Positions 1 to 6,368 of a stretch of DNA of 6,714 bases are shown piece after piece. The translations under genes were made by a program, and so were the position numbers. This DNA is from Acholeplasmataceae bacterium (GTDB lineage Bacteria > Bacillota > Negativicutes > Acidaminococcales > Acidaminococcaceae), in the NCBI GenBank assembly GCA_012744295.1, contig JAAYIB010000028.1, forward strand, positions 1-6,714, written 5' to 3'. The stretch's first letter is position 1. The number at the start of each line of letters is the position of its first letter. The notes beneath the pieces were generated by a model. It saw only the letters and a program-made list of their open reading frames with translations, was not told where the DNA came from and made no database searches.

Positions 1-1
1 C

Positions 2-1480
2 GGCGCTGACCTTGTTGGCAAGGTCGAAGCGGGAATCCCGGAGGACGATCCCCGTAATCCGGCAACTATTGCCGACAACGTAGGCGACAATGTCGGTGAC
101 GTTGCAGGTATGGGTGCCGACCTTTTTGAGTCATATGTCGGAGCTATAATTTCCGCTTTGACCCTGGGTGCTGTCGTATACACTAAAGGCGAAGGTGTGG
201 AGTTCGTCTTCATGCTTGCCCTTGCCGGTGTCGTCGCATCAATTATCGGCATCGTCTTTGCCCGCGGCAGCAAGTCTCAAAATCCTCAGGCCGCTTTGAA
301 CAGCGGTACATATGTCGGGGGCGCTTTGGTTATTGTGGCCGCGGCTTATCTCAGCAATTCGATTTTCAACAGCATGAATGCTTTTTACGCAATTATCTCA
401 GGTCTGATTGTAGGCATGATGATTGGCAAGATTACAGAGATTTACACCTCAGGTGACTATGCCGCTGTTAAAAAGATTGCCCAGCAGTCGGAAACCGGCC
501 CTGCAACAACCATCATTTCCGGTCTGGCTGTAGGTATGTATTCAACCTTCTGGCCAATGTTCTTTATTTGCATCGGCGTAATTGTTTCCTTCTTTGCCAT
601 GGGTGGAGCCAGAGACCCCGGTATGGGTCTTTTTGGAATTTCCCTGGCTGCCGTTGGCATGCTTTCCACAACCGGCCTGACGGTTGCGGTTGACGCTTAT
701 GGTCCTATTGCTGACAATGCGGGCGGTATTGCCGAAATGTCCGAGCTTCCGCATGAAGTGCGTGAGATTACCGATAAGCTTGACGCTGTCGGCAATACTA
801 CCGCTGCCATCGGCAAAGGCTTTGCGATCGGTTCGGCGGCCTTGACGGCCCTTGCGCTTTTTTCCGCGTATGCGCATGTTGTCAATTTGCAGGCAATAGA
901 TCTTTTGAATCCCGTTACTCTTGTCGGTTTGTTTGTTGGTGCAACCCTTCCCTTTGTCTTTGGCGCTATGACGATGGAATCGGTAGGAAAGGCTGCTTAT
1001 GAAATGATTGAGGAAGTAAGGCGTCAATTCCGTACCATACCCGGTTTGCTTGAAGGCACCGGTAAAGCAGACTACCGTCGCTGTGTCGATATTTCGACAG
1101 CGGCTGCGCTGCACGAAATGATGCTTCCCGGCATTATGGCGATTCTTGCACCCTTGCTGATGGGTATGCTGCTCGGGGTGGAAGCTTTGGGCGGCATGCT
1201 GGCGGGCGCTTTGGCTGCGGGCGTTCTTGTCGCCATCTTGATGGCAAATGCCGGCGGCGCATGGGATAATGCCAAGAAATACATCGAAGGCGGAGCCCAT
1301 GGCGGAAAAGGCAGCGAAGCCCACAAGGCGGCCGTAACCGGCGACACCGTAGGTGACCCCTTTAAGGATACGTCAGGACCTGCGATGAACATCCTGATAA
1401 AACTGATGACGATCGTTGCCCTTGTCTTTGCCCCTGTATTGGCAGAGTACGGCGGCATGTTGCTTGGTTTTCTGAAATAA
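2..1480 (+). CDS. hppA: Membrane-bound ion-translocating pyrophosphatase, K+-dependent type (5'-truncated)
   Basis: This integral membrane enzyme couples hydrolysis of pyrophosphate in the cytoplasm to outward pumping of Na+ and/or H+. The reading frame is open from base 2, and 492 residues are visible; the family is usually about 650-700 residues, so the first transmembrane helices lie outside. The first visible residues, GADLVGKVEAG followed by EDDPRNP and the acidic DNVGDNVGDVAG stretch (bases 2-112), are the pyrophosphate and Mg2+ binding signature. Further catalytic segments are AWDNAKKYIE (1261-1290) and VGDPFKDTSGP (1352-1384). Many hydrophobic helices separate them. In GNTTAAIGKG (791-820) the Ala at 803-805 and the Gly at 812-814 are the residues found in K+-dependent enzymes; K+-independent ones have Lys and Thr there. 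The Glu in DLFESY (128-130) sits where Na+-pumping members carry their gate glutamate, although some H+ pumps share it, so the ion is not settled. An ATG at 110 is internal and not the true start. Confidence 0.97.
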   Translation, partial: GADLVGKVEAGIPEDDPRNPATIADNVGDNVGDVAGMGADLFESYVGAIISALTLGAVVYTKGEGVEFVFMLALAGVVASIIGIVFARGSKSQNPQAALNSGTYVGGALVIVAAAYLSNSIFNSMNAFYAIISGLIVGMMIGKITEIYTSGDYAAVKKIAQQSETGPATTIISGLAVGMYSTFWPMFFICIGVIVSFFAMGGARDPGMGLFGISLAAVGMLSTTGLTVAVDAYGPIADNAGGIAEMSELPHEVREITDKLDAVGNTTAAIGKGFAIGSAALTALALFSAYAHVVNLQAIDLLNPVTLVGLFVGATLPFVFGAMTMESVGKAAYEMIEEVRRQFRTIPGLLEGTGKADYRRCVDISTAAALHEMMLPGIMAILAPLLMGMLLGVEALGGMLAGALAAGVLVAILMANAGGAWDNAKKYIEGGAHGGKGSEAHKAAVTGDTVGDPFKDTSGPAMNILIKLMTIVALVFAPVLAEYGGMLLGFLK

Positions 1481-1491
1481 AGCATACAGTT

Positions 1492-1521
1492 AAGGCCACA
1501 TCTTCAGGATGTGGCCTTTTT
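1492..1521 (+). terminator. Rho-independent terminator after hppA
   Basis: A perfect 11-bp stem (AAGGCCACATC at 1492-1502 with GATGTGGCCTT at 1508-1518) encloses a 5-base loop and runs into a T-tract at 1517-1521. It starts 12 bases after the hppA stop codon. There is no good T-tract on the opposite strand, so it probably acts only in the + direction and separates hppA from the esterase operon. Confidence 0.93.
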
Positions 1522-1537
1522 GCTGTCCGGACGCACT

Positions 1538-1565
1538 TTGTTGTCAGGTCTAAAAATGCTATAAT
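1538..1565 (+). promoter_or_regulatory. Sigma-A-type extended -10 promoter for the esterase-rnr operon
   Basis: A perfect TATAAT at 1560-1565 is preceded by TG one base upstream (1557-1558), giving an extended -10 element. The best -35 candidate is TTGTTG at 1538-1543 with a 16-base spacer and only three of six consensus matches, which an extended -10 can tolerate. Transcription would begin near 1572, about 27 bases before the esterase start, and just after the hppA terminator. Confidence 0.75.
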
Positions 1566-1583
1566 ATAAAGTAATAACAAAAT

Positions 1584-1588
1584 GGAGG
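1584..1588 (+). promoter_or_regulatory. Ribosome binding site of the esterase gene
   Basis: GGAGG lies 10 bases before the TTG at 1599 and 19 before the ATG at 1608. The distance favours the TTG start. A weaker GAGG at 1593-1596 lies 11 bases before the ATG, so that start cannot be excluded. Confidence 0.6.
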
Positions 1589-1598
1589 TTTCGAGGCA

Positions 1599-2345
1599 TT
1601 GGCAATAATGCATGGAGCGGAAGGTTATTTCCTTAAGAATGGCGACAAGGGCGTGCTGCTCATTCACGGTTATACCGGTTCACCTGCTGAATTAAGGCTT
1701 TTGGGCGACTTTCTTTACGAGCATGGCTTTTCTGTCTTCGGCGTCAGGCTTGCGGGACACGGAACCTCGCCGGAAGACCTGAACAGAACGGAGTGGCCGG
1801 ACTGGTACGCGACAGTTACCGAAGCACGCGCTGAACTTGCAGGGTGCTGCAGCGAGGTAAACGTCATCGGACTATCTATGGGAGCTCTTTTGGCGATGAA
1901 GGCGGCAGCGGAACTTACGGTAAGTAAAGCCGTTTTTCTGGCTGCGCCTGTCTACGTTTACGATAAGAGAATGGCATTTGTCGGAGTGGTTAAACATTTC
2001 TGGCCATGGATAAGGAAAAAGAAGCGCAATTATGCGGTTGACCCGCAATACAACATTGCTTACGATGTAATGCCGCTGAAGGCGCTGCATAGTTTAAAGA
2101 AGCTGATAGAACATTGCGTGAGGGATGTTATGCCGAAAATCGAGGTACCTTGCCTGGTGATGCAGTCCCGGCAGGAGGGTACCGTCAGACCAGAAAGTGC
2201 GGAGTTAATCTATAGAAAAATCGGCTCCGCCAAAAAGGAACTTGTCTGGATTGAAAATACGGGACACATTATGACGTTGGGCGAAAACAGGGAAGAGGTA
2301 TTTAAGAAAATACTATATTTTTTAAAGGAGAGGGAGCATGACTGA
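1599..2345 (+). CDS. Carboxylesterase, Est30-like alpha/beta hydrolase
   Basis: This is a cytoplasmic serine hydrolase of 248 residues, close in length and layout to Geobacillus Est30 and B. subtilis YvaK, which hydrolyse short- to medium-chain carboxylic esters; the natural substrate is unknown. Visible elements are the oxyanion motif HGYTG (residues 23-27), the nucleophile elbow GLSMG with Ser93, and NTGHIMTLG with His223. A cap segment rich in Lys, Arg and Trp lies near 133-145. The position expected for the catalytic Asp, in QSRQEGTVRPESA, holds Glu193 instead of Asp, an odd but acidic replacement. No signal peptide is seen. The TTG start is chosen for its spacing from GGAGG; starting at ATG 1608 would remove three residues. 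It is the first gene of the operon and overlaps the next by 8 bases. A homologue occupies the place just before rnr in many Bacillota, so its position is conserved, though its link to RNA decay is unexplained. Confidence 0.9.
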   Translation: MAIMHGAEGYFLKNGDKGVLLIHGYTGSPAELRLLGDFLYEHGFSVFGVRLAGHGTSPEDLNRTEWPDWYATVTEARAELAGCCSEVNVIGLSMGALLAMKAAAELTVSKAVFLAAPVYVYDKRMAFVGVVKHFWPWIRKKKRNYAVDPQYNIAYDVMPLKALHSLKKLIEHCVRDVMPKIEVPCLVMQSRQEGTVRPESAELIYRKIGSAKKELVWIENTGHIMTLGENREEVFKKILYFLKEREHD

Positions 2346-2742
2346 GCAAAAGGAATTTACCTGGTGCTTTGCCTGCGGTAAAGCCAATCCGATTGGGTTA
2401 AAGCTAAGATTTGAAAGAAGCGACGAAGAATGCAGCGCTGTTTTCGTGCCACGCCGCGAGCACCAGAGTTATGACGGGAGAATGCACGGCGGGCTTGTAA
2501 GTACGCTGCTTGACGAAGTCATGGGCAACTATATTTACATAAAATCAGGCAAACCGGCCTATACGGCTAAAATTGAAGTGCGTTTCCGGCAACCGGTTCA
2601 GATTGGCGAAAAAATCAGGATTGTGGCGCGGCTAAAACGTAAAAAAGGACGTCTCGCGGAAATGACGGGACAGGTGTTCAAGGAAGACGGAACCGTAGCC
2701 GCGGAGGCGGAAGCGAAACTTATGTGCGAAGGTGAATTATGA
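2338..2742 (+). CDS. Hotdog-fold thioesterase, PaaI/THEM4-like
   Basis: This is a 134-residue single-domain hotdog protein expected to hydrolyse an acyl-CoA or related thioester in the cytoplasm as a homo-oligomer; the substrate cannot be told from sequence. The N-terminus carries the CFACGKANPIGLKLRF block (residues 10-25), typical of this subgroup. The signature MHGGLVSTLLDEVMG (49-63) contains the HGG motif and the Asp59-Glu60 pair in the central helix that usually supplies the active-site carboxylate. The strand pattern YTAKIEVRFRQPV (75-87) and the Gly-rich turn before EKIRIVARL complete the fold. The length is normal. The start has a strong AAAGGAG at 2324-2330, 7 bases upstream. It overlaps the esterase end by 8 bases and rnr by 4 (ATGA), so it is probably translationally coupled to both. 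This gene is not part of the B. subtilis version of the locus. Confidence 0.88.
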   Translation: MTEQKEFTWCFACGKANPIGLKLRFERSDEECSAVFVPRREHQSYDGRMHGGLVSTLLDEVMGNYIYIKSGKPAYTAKIEVRFRQPVQIGEKIRIVARLKRKKGRLAEMTGQVFKEDGTVAAEAEAKLMCEGEL

Positions 2743-5063
2743 AGAACAGCGAAGTTAGAGAAGCAATTTTGGAATTCATGCGTGGAAAAAGCTATGCGCC
2801 CTTGAACGCGGAGGCGCTGATTCAGCAAATCCCGATTGATGGAAGGCAGATCAGCCATTTCTGGCAGGTGATGCTGGCTCTTGAGGAAAATGGGGAAATA
2901 GTCAAAACGAGATTTGCCACTTTTGGCTTGCCGGAAAAAATGGGCCTTGTGGTCGGAAGATTTCAACTAACAAGCAAGGGCTTCGGCTTCGTCATTCCGG
3001 ACAACAAAGGCGAAGGAAAGGATGTTTTCATACCACCGCGCGCAATAGGCGGAGCTATGAACAATGACCGCGTCATGGCGCGCATCGAGACCCGCGTCAG
3101 CGGCATGAAGCCCGAAGGGGAAGTCATAAGGATTATCAAAAGGGCAAACAATAAGATAGTTGGCATCTTTGCCAAAACAGGCGATTTCGGCTTCGTTGTT
3201 CCCGACGACAAAAGAATCGGGCAGGACATTTATATTGCCCGCAAGAATTTCGGAGGCGCGAAGCCCGGTCAGAAGGTGGTTATAGAGATTACGGACTGGC
3301 CGGAAGAAAGAAAGAGCGCCGAAGGCAGGATTATAGAAGTTTTAGGAACTCCGGGAGACGTCGGCCTTGAAATTCTTTCTATCATCAAACAAAATGATTT
3401 GCCGCTGGAGTTTCCCGAAGAAGTCATTAATGCTTCGAAAAGAGTTCCTGTAAAAATTTCCGACGCCGATTTAAGAGGAAGAAGAGATTTGCGCGCTCTG
3501 CCTGTTGTCACAATAGACGGAGAAGACGCTAAAGACCTCGATGACGCAGTGTTTGTGCGGCAACAAGGCGACGACTTCCTGCTCGGTGTGCATATTGCCG
3601 ATGTCAGCCACTATGTCAGGGAGAACGCTTTGCTTGACAGAGAAGCGCGTCTAAGAGGCACCAGCGTTTATTTGGTCGACAGGGTAATACCCATGCTGCC
3701 CGAACGGCTTTCCAATGGTATCTGCAGTTTGAACGCGGGAGAAGACCGTCTTTCAATGTCCTGTGAAATGCTGGTTGACCGTAAGGGACGGATAAAGGCC
3801 TATGAAGTTTTTCCGAGCGTGATAAGAGTCTCAAAGAGGCTTAATTACCGCGAGGTTAGGGAAATCCTTGTTGATAAAGACGCGGTTCTCCTGGAAAAAT
3901 ATCGTGATTTAGTGCCGATGCTGCTTGAAATGGAAGAAGTATGCAAACTTTTGCGCAATAAGAGGGTTGTCAGGGGCGCGGTCGATTTTGATTTCCCGGA
4001 ACAAAAAGTTATTTTGGACGAAGAGGGACGTCCGACCGACATCGTTCAGCGTGTTCGCAGTATTTCCGAGTCAATAGTCGAAGAATTCATGCTGGCAGCC
4101 AATGAGACAGTCGCAAGGCATATGAGCAACCAGGAGTGGCCTTTCATTTACCGCGTGCACGACCTTCCAAGCGAGGACAAGATGACCGATTTGGCTCAGC
4201 TCTTGAACAATTTTAATGTCAAGCTGCCAATCTCTGAGGAAATAAAGCCTCTTGAAGTGCAAAAAGCGTTAAAGCAAATGCAGGGAAGACCAGAGGAAAG
4301 ACTTGTTGCGACTGTTACCCTGCGTTCGATGAAACAGGCGGTGTACCAAGTCGAAAATATTGGGCATTTCGGCCTGGCGGCGGAGTATTATACACATTTC
4401 ACTTCACCTATAAGACGCTATCCGGACCTTGTTGTGCACAGACTGCTGCGGCAATGGTTACAGAATCCTTCCTTAAAAGCTGCGAAAAGGGAAAGCCTGG
4501 AAGCAGAGCTTGGCGACATTGCAAGCAATTCCTCGCTGCGCGAGCGTGCGGCGGCGGAGGCGGAAAGAGCAACGGTTGACCTTAAGATGGCTGAATATAT
4601 GGCCGGCCATATAGGCGAAGAATTTGACGGAACAATTTCCGGTGTGACGGCTTTCGGCATGTTTGTCGAACTCGCGAACGGCGTAGAGGGTCTTGTTCAT
4701 ATCTCCAGCCTCACCGACGATTATTATGAATTTCAGGAACAGCAATATTCGCTGCTCGGTGAACACAAGCGCAAGGCTTACCGGTTAGGTGACAAGGTCA
4801 GAATCGAGGTCCTGCAGGTTAATATCACCGAACGTAATATCGACTTTATCATGGCGGGCGAGAATGAAGCTATGCGCCAGCAAATCATGAACCAATTGTT
4901 GGGGCGGCGCGGGAGTTCTTTTTCGCCGAAGGGCGGTAAAAGCGCTTCATCAGGCAGCGGTAAGACGGCCGGAAATAAGAAAAAAACAGGCCGGGGCCCT
5001 AAGGATGGTAAGGGGGGCCACGGCCGAAAGCCGGCAGCACCAAAAACAAACAGGAGAAAATAG
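2739..5063 (+). CDS. rnr: Ribonuclease R (3'-5' exoribonuclease)
   Basis: RNase R is a processive 3'-5' exonuclease of the RNB (RNase II) family that digests structured RNA. It takes part in mRNA turnover, rRNA quality control and degradation of non-stop mRNA during trans-translation. The 774 residues show the full domain order: an N-terminal winged-helix region (about 1-65), two cold-shock domains (about 68-127, with GFGFVIP, and 137-203, with GDFGFVVP), the RNB catalytic domain (about 245-575), an S1 domain (about 628-706) and a basic tail (722-774). The metal-binding aspartates are in IDGEDAKDLDDAV: Asp260, Asp266, Asp268 and Asp269, matching Asp272/278/280/281 of the E. coli enzyme. The HFTSPIRRYPDL block (553-564) is also intact. 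The ATG shares an ATGA overlap with the thioesterase stop and has AAGGTG 4 bases upstream. smpB follows 50 bases later, so an RNase and its recruiting partner are probably co-expressed. Confidence 0.98.
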   Translation: MKNSEVREAILEFMRGKSYAPLNAEALIQQIPIDGRQISHFWQVMLALEENGEIVKTRFATFGLPEKMGLVVGRFQLTSKGFGFVIPDNKGEGKDVFIPPRAIGGAMNNDRVMARIETRVSGMKPEGEVIRIIKRANNKIVGIFAKTGDFGFVVPDDKRIGQDIYIARKNFGGAKPGQKVVIEITDWPEERKSAEGRIIEVLGTPGDVGLEILSIIKQNDLPLEFPEEVINASKRVPVKISDADLRGRRDLRALPVVTIDGEDAKDLDDAVFVRQQGDDFLLGVHIADVSHYVRENALLDREARLRGTSVYLVDRVIPMLPERLSNGICSLNAGEDRLSMSCEMLVDRKGRIKAYEVFPSVIRVSKRLNYREVREILVDKDAVLLEKYRDLVPMLLEMEEVCKLLRNKRVVRGAVDFDFPEQKVILDEEGRPTDIVQRVRSISESIVEEFMLAANETVARHMSNQEWPFIYRVHDLPSEDKMTDLAQLLNNFNVKLPISEEIKPLEVQKALKQMQGRPEERLVATVTLRSMKQAVYQVENIGHFGLAAEYYTHFTSPIRRYPDLVVHRLLRQWLQNPSLKAAKRESLEAELGDIASNSSLRERAAAEAERATVDLKMAEYMAGHIGEEFDGTISGVTAFGMFVELANGVEGLVHISSLTDDYYEFQEQQYSLLGEHKRKAYRLGDKVRIEVLQVNITERNIDFIMAGENEAMRQQIMNQLLGRRGSSFSPKGGKSASSGSGKTAGNKKKTGRGPKDGKGGHGRKPAAPKTNRRK

Positions 5064-5098
5064 CCGGCGGCTGCTAATTAAGGCCGGAACTCAAAAGC

Positions 5099-5105
5099 AA
5101 GGTGG
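5099..5105 (+). promoter_or_regulatory. Ribosome binding site that sets the smpB start
   Basis: AAGGTGG lies 8 bases before an in-frame TTG at 5114, an ideal distance. It overlaps the two upstream in-frame GTG codons (5102 and 5105), which themselves lack any Shine-Dalgarno sequence. It therefore argues for TTG initiation. Confidence 0.65.
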
Positions 5106-5113
5106 TGCCGACG

Positions 5114-5581
5114 TTGGTACAACAAGGGATAAAAATTGCGGCAGAAAACAGAAAGGCACGCCACGATTATTCAATTCATGAAACATTTGAAGCAGGGATA
5201 GAGCTTGTGGGAACTGAAGTCAAGGCGCTGCGTGCGGGCAAGGCTAACCTGAAGGATGCCTATGCTCAAATAACCAAAAGCGCGGAAGTATACCTCTACA
5301 ATCTCCATATCAGCCCTTACGAGCAAGGCAATCAGTTCAACCACGAACCGCTCAGGCCGAGACGGCTGCTCTTGCACAGGGCCGAAATAAGACGCCTGAT
5401 CGGCAAGGTCAAGGAGAAAGGATACACGCTTGTGCCTCTGAAACTTTATTTTTCAAGGGGCAGAGTGAAACTTGAGCTTGCGCTGGCAACCGGCAAGAAA
5501 TTATATGACAAGAGGCAGTCTTTGGCTGAAAAGGACGCCAAAAGGGAAATGGACAGAACCATGAAGGAAAGAAACAGATAA
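5114..5581 (+). CDS. smpB: SsrA-binding protein SmpB
   Basis: SmpB is a small basic RNA-binding protein that binds the tRNA-like domain of tmRNA, delivers it with EF-Tu to stalled ribosomes and places its C-terminal tail in the empty mRNA channel. From the TTG it is 155 residues, the usual length. It begins MVQQGIKIAAENRKARHDY, as family members do a few residues before IAxNRKARHDY. Conserved blocks are GTEVKALRAGKANLKDAYA (34-52), the NLHISPYEQGN loop (63-73), HEPLRPRRLLLH (77-88) and the tail GKKLYDKR followed by a Lys/Arg-rich helix (127-155). The tail has Tyr where E. coli has His136, which is common in Bacillota. A longer reading from GTG 5102 would add four residues (VVPT region) but would lose the ribosome binding site. 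It lies between rnr and the L,D-transpeptidase, with its RNA partner ssrA about 790 bases downstream. Confidence 0.97.
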   Translation: MVQQGIKIAAENRKARHDYSIHETFEAGIELVGTEVKALRAGKANLKDAYAQITKSAEVYLYNLHISPYEQGNQFNHEPLRPRRLLLHRAEIRRLIGKVKEKGYTLVPLKLYFSRGRVKLELALATGKKLYDKRQSLAEKDAKREMDRTMKERNR

Positions 5582-5583
5582 CC

Positions 5584-5588
5584 GGGGG
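5584..5588 (+). promoter_or_regulatory. Putative ribosome binding site of the L,D-transpeptidase gene
   Basis: A GGGGG run directly abuts ATG 5589 and sits 6 bases before the in-frame ATG at 5595. The usual spacing therefore favours 5595. The site is a poor Shine-Dalgarno match, so translation may partly depend on coupling to smpB, whose stop codon ends at 5581. Confidence 0.45.
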
Positions 5589-5594
5589 ATGCGG

Positions 5595-6260
5595 ATGAGA
5601 TACGAGTTTGGTGAAGAAAAAGCTAAAAGGAAACGACGCAGGACAATTTTTGTGCTGGCGGCGGTATTGATGCTGCTGTCCGTTGTCGCCTCCGGTCTCT
5701 ATTTTCAGACGAAGCGGGAGGTCGTTTCCGTACAGGAACAGAAGGCGCCTGCAGTTGCTGCAACAAATATAAAGGTGCCTGAGCAAATGGCGAAAAAACC
5801 TGCCGAGGCAACGAAGGATAAGCCCAAGCAAAGTCTGCCCCAGCAGAGGCCGCAAGCATTGTATTCGGTTATAATCGATAAAAGCGATTACAGCCTGACA
5901 CTGAACAAAGAGAACGAAGTGGAAAAAGTTTATGACGTTGCAATCGGCAAAAATCCGGGCCAAAAGCAAAAGCCGGGCGACTTGCGGACCCCGACGGGAA
6001 CTTTTGCAGTTGATGAAATTTTGGATTCATCCTATTGGAAGCATGACTTTAAGGACGGCAAGGGGGAAATCGAAGGCGCCTACGGTCCCTGGTTTATATC
6101 TCTGGAAACAGGCTGGGAGGGCATAGGCATTCATGGCACGCATGATCCGTCTACACTTAGAACCATGGTGTCGGAAGGCTGCATTCGGATGAAAAACGAA
6201 GAAGTAGCCGAACTGCGCACAAAGGTAGGAGTCGGAACCAAGGTGATAATCCGGGAGTGA
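5595..6260 (+). CDS. Membrane-anchored L,D-transpeptidase (YkuD domain)
   Basis: YkuD-family enzymes use a cysteine to form L,D-crosslinks (3-3 links) in peptidoglycan or to attach proteins to it. The protein has 221 residues from ATG 5595. An Arg/Lys-rich N-terminus (about 9-16) is followed by one hydrophobic helix (about 17-37), which predicts an Nin-Cout signal anchor. A Pro/Gln/Lys-rich linker reaches to about residue 88, and the catalytic domain fills the rest. Within it, KPGDLRTPTGTF (126-137), IHGTHDP (179-185) and SEGCIRM (193-199) are the family motifs, with His180, Cys196 and Arg198 as key residues. The residue before Gly-Cys is Glu where SHGC is the commonest form. No peptidoglycan-binding LysM or PG_binding domain is present. 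An alternative ATG at 5589 adds two residues but touches the G-run. The gene lies 13 bases after smpB and probably shares its transcript. The substrate and its exact role in the wall are not visible from sequence. Confidence 0.92.
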   Translation: MRYEFGEEKAKRKRRRTIFVLAAVLMLLSVVASGLYFQTKREVVSVQEQKAPAVAATNIKVPEQMAKKPAEATKDKPKQSLPQQRPQALYSVIIDKSDYSLTLNKENEVEKVYDVAIGKNPGQKQKPGDLRTPTGTFAVDEILDSSYWKHDFKDGKGEIEGAYGPWFISLETGWEGIGIHGTHDPSTLRTMVSEGCIRMKNEEVAELRTKVGVGTKVIIRE

Positions 6261-6296
6261 CCAAACAATTTGTAAAGATTAAAGGTCAAAAAGTTC

Positions 6297-6356
6297 ACAA
6301 ATGTTTTATTGTTTTCAAGGAAGATTCATGATAAAATCAATACAGTAACAAATGTT
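6297..6356 (+). repeat. Direct repeat ACAAATGTT flanking the ssrA promoter
   Basis: The 9-mer ACAAATGTT occurs at 6297-6305 and again at 6348-6356, 51 bases apart, about five helical turns. The first copy lies just upstream of the proposed -35 and the second forms the core of the dyad at the predicted transcription start. The region is AT-rich, so chance cannot be excluded. Confidence 0.4.
6309..6337 (+). promoter_or_regulatory. Extended -10 promoter for ssrA
   Basis: TAAAAT at 6332-6337 matches five of six -10 bases and is preceded by TG at 6329-6330, an extended -10. TTGTTT at 6309-6314 gives a -35 with the optimal 17-base spacer. Transcription would start near 6344, leaving a leader of about 25 bases that RNase P would remove from the mature tmRNA 5' end. 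No intrinsic terminator is seen between the transpeptidase stop and this promoter, so readthrough from the operon is also possible. Confidence 0.7.
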
Positions 6357-6359
6357 ACT
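6344..6359 (+). promoter_or_regulatory. Perfect 7-bp dyad at the predicted ssrA transcription start
   Basis: AGTAACA (6344-6350) and TGTTACT (6353-6359) are exact inverted repeats separated by AA. The dyad starts at the predicted first transcribed base and ends 9 bases before the mature tmRNA. It could be a binding site for a dimeric regulator or a small hairpin in the precursor leader; neither is proven. Confidence 0.45.
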
Positions 6360-6368
6360 CTTACAACC

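Noticed and set aside
542..1324. 260-residue open frame on the - strand inside hppA
   Set aside because: It is antisense to a strongly conserved gene, its composition (rich in His, Gln, Arg and Ser, no recognisable domain) is that of a shadow frame, and it has no supporting start signal.
1541..1565. TTGTCA at 1541-1546 as -35 of the esterase promoter
   Set aside because: It is a better hexamer match than TTGTTG, but the spacer to TATAAT would be only 13 bases, too short for a normal sigma-A promoter.
5063..5087. CCGGC/GCCGG inverted repeat after the rnr stop codon, possible terminator
   Set aside because: The stem is only 5 bp with a 14-base loop and no T-tract follows, so it does not look like an intrinsic terminator.
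5409..5969. 186-residue open frame on the - strand across smpB and the transpeptidase gene
   Set aside because: It lies opposite two well-supported genes, is Cys/Phe/His-rich without any domain, and is best explained as a shadow.
5932..6126. 64-residue + strand frame inside the transpeptidase gene
   Set aside because: It is an alternative frame of the conserved YkuD domain with no ribosome binding site of note.
6269..6301. TTTGTAAA ... TTCACAAA resembling a Rex redox-sensor operator
   Set aside because: The half sites are 17 bases apart, whereas Rex sites need only a few bases between them, and the left half deviates from the consensus.
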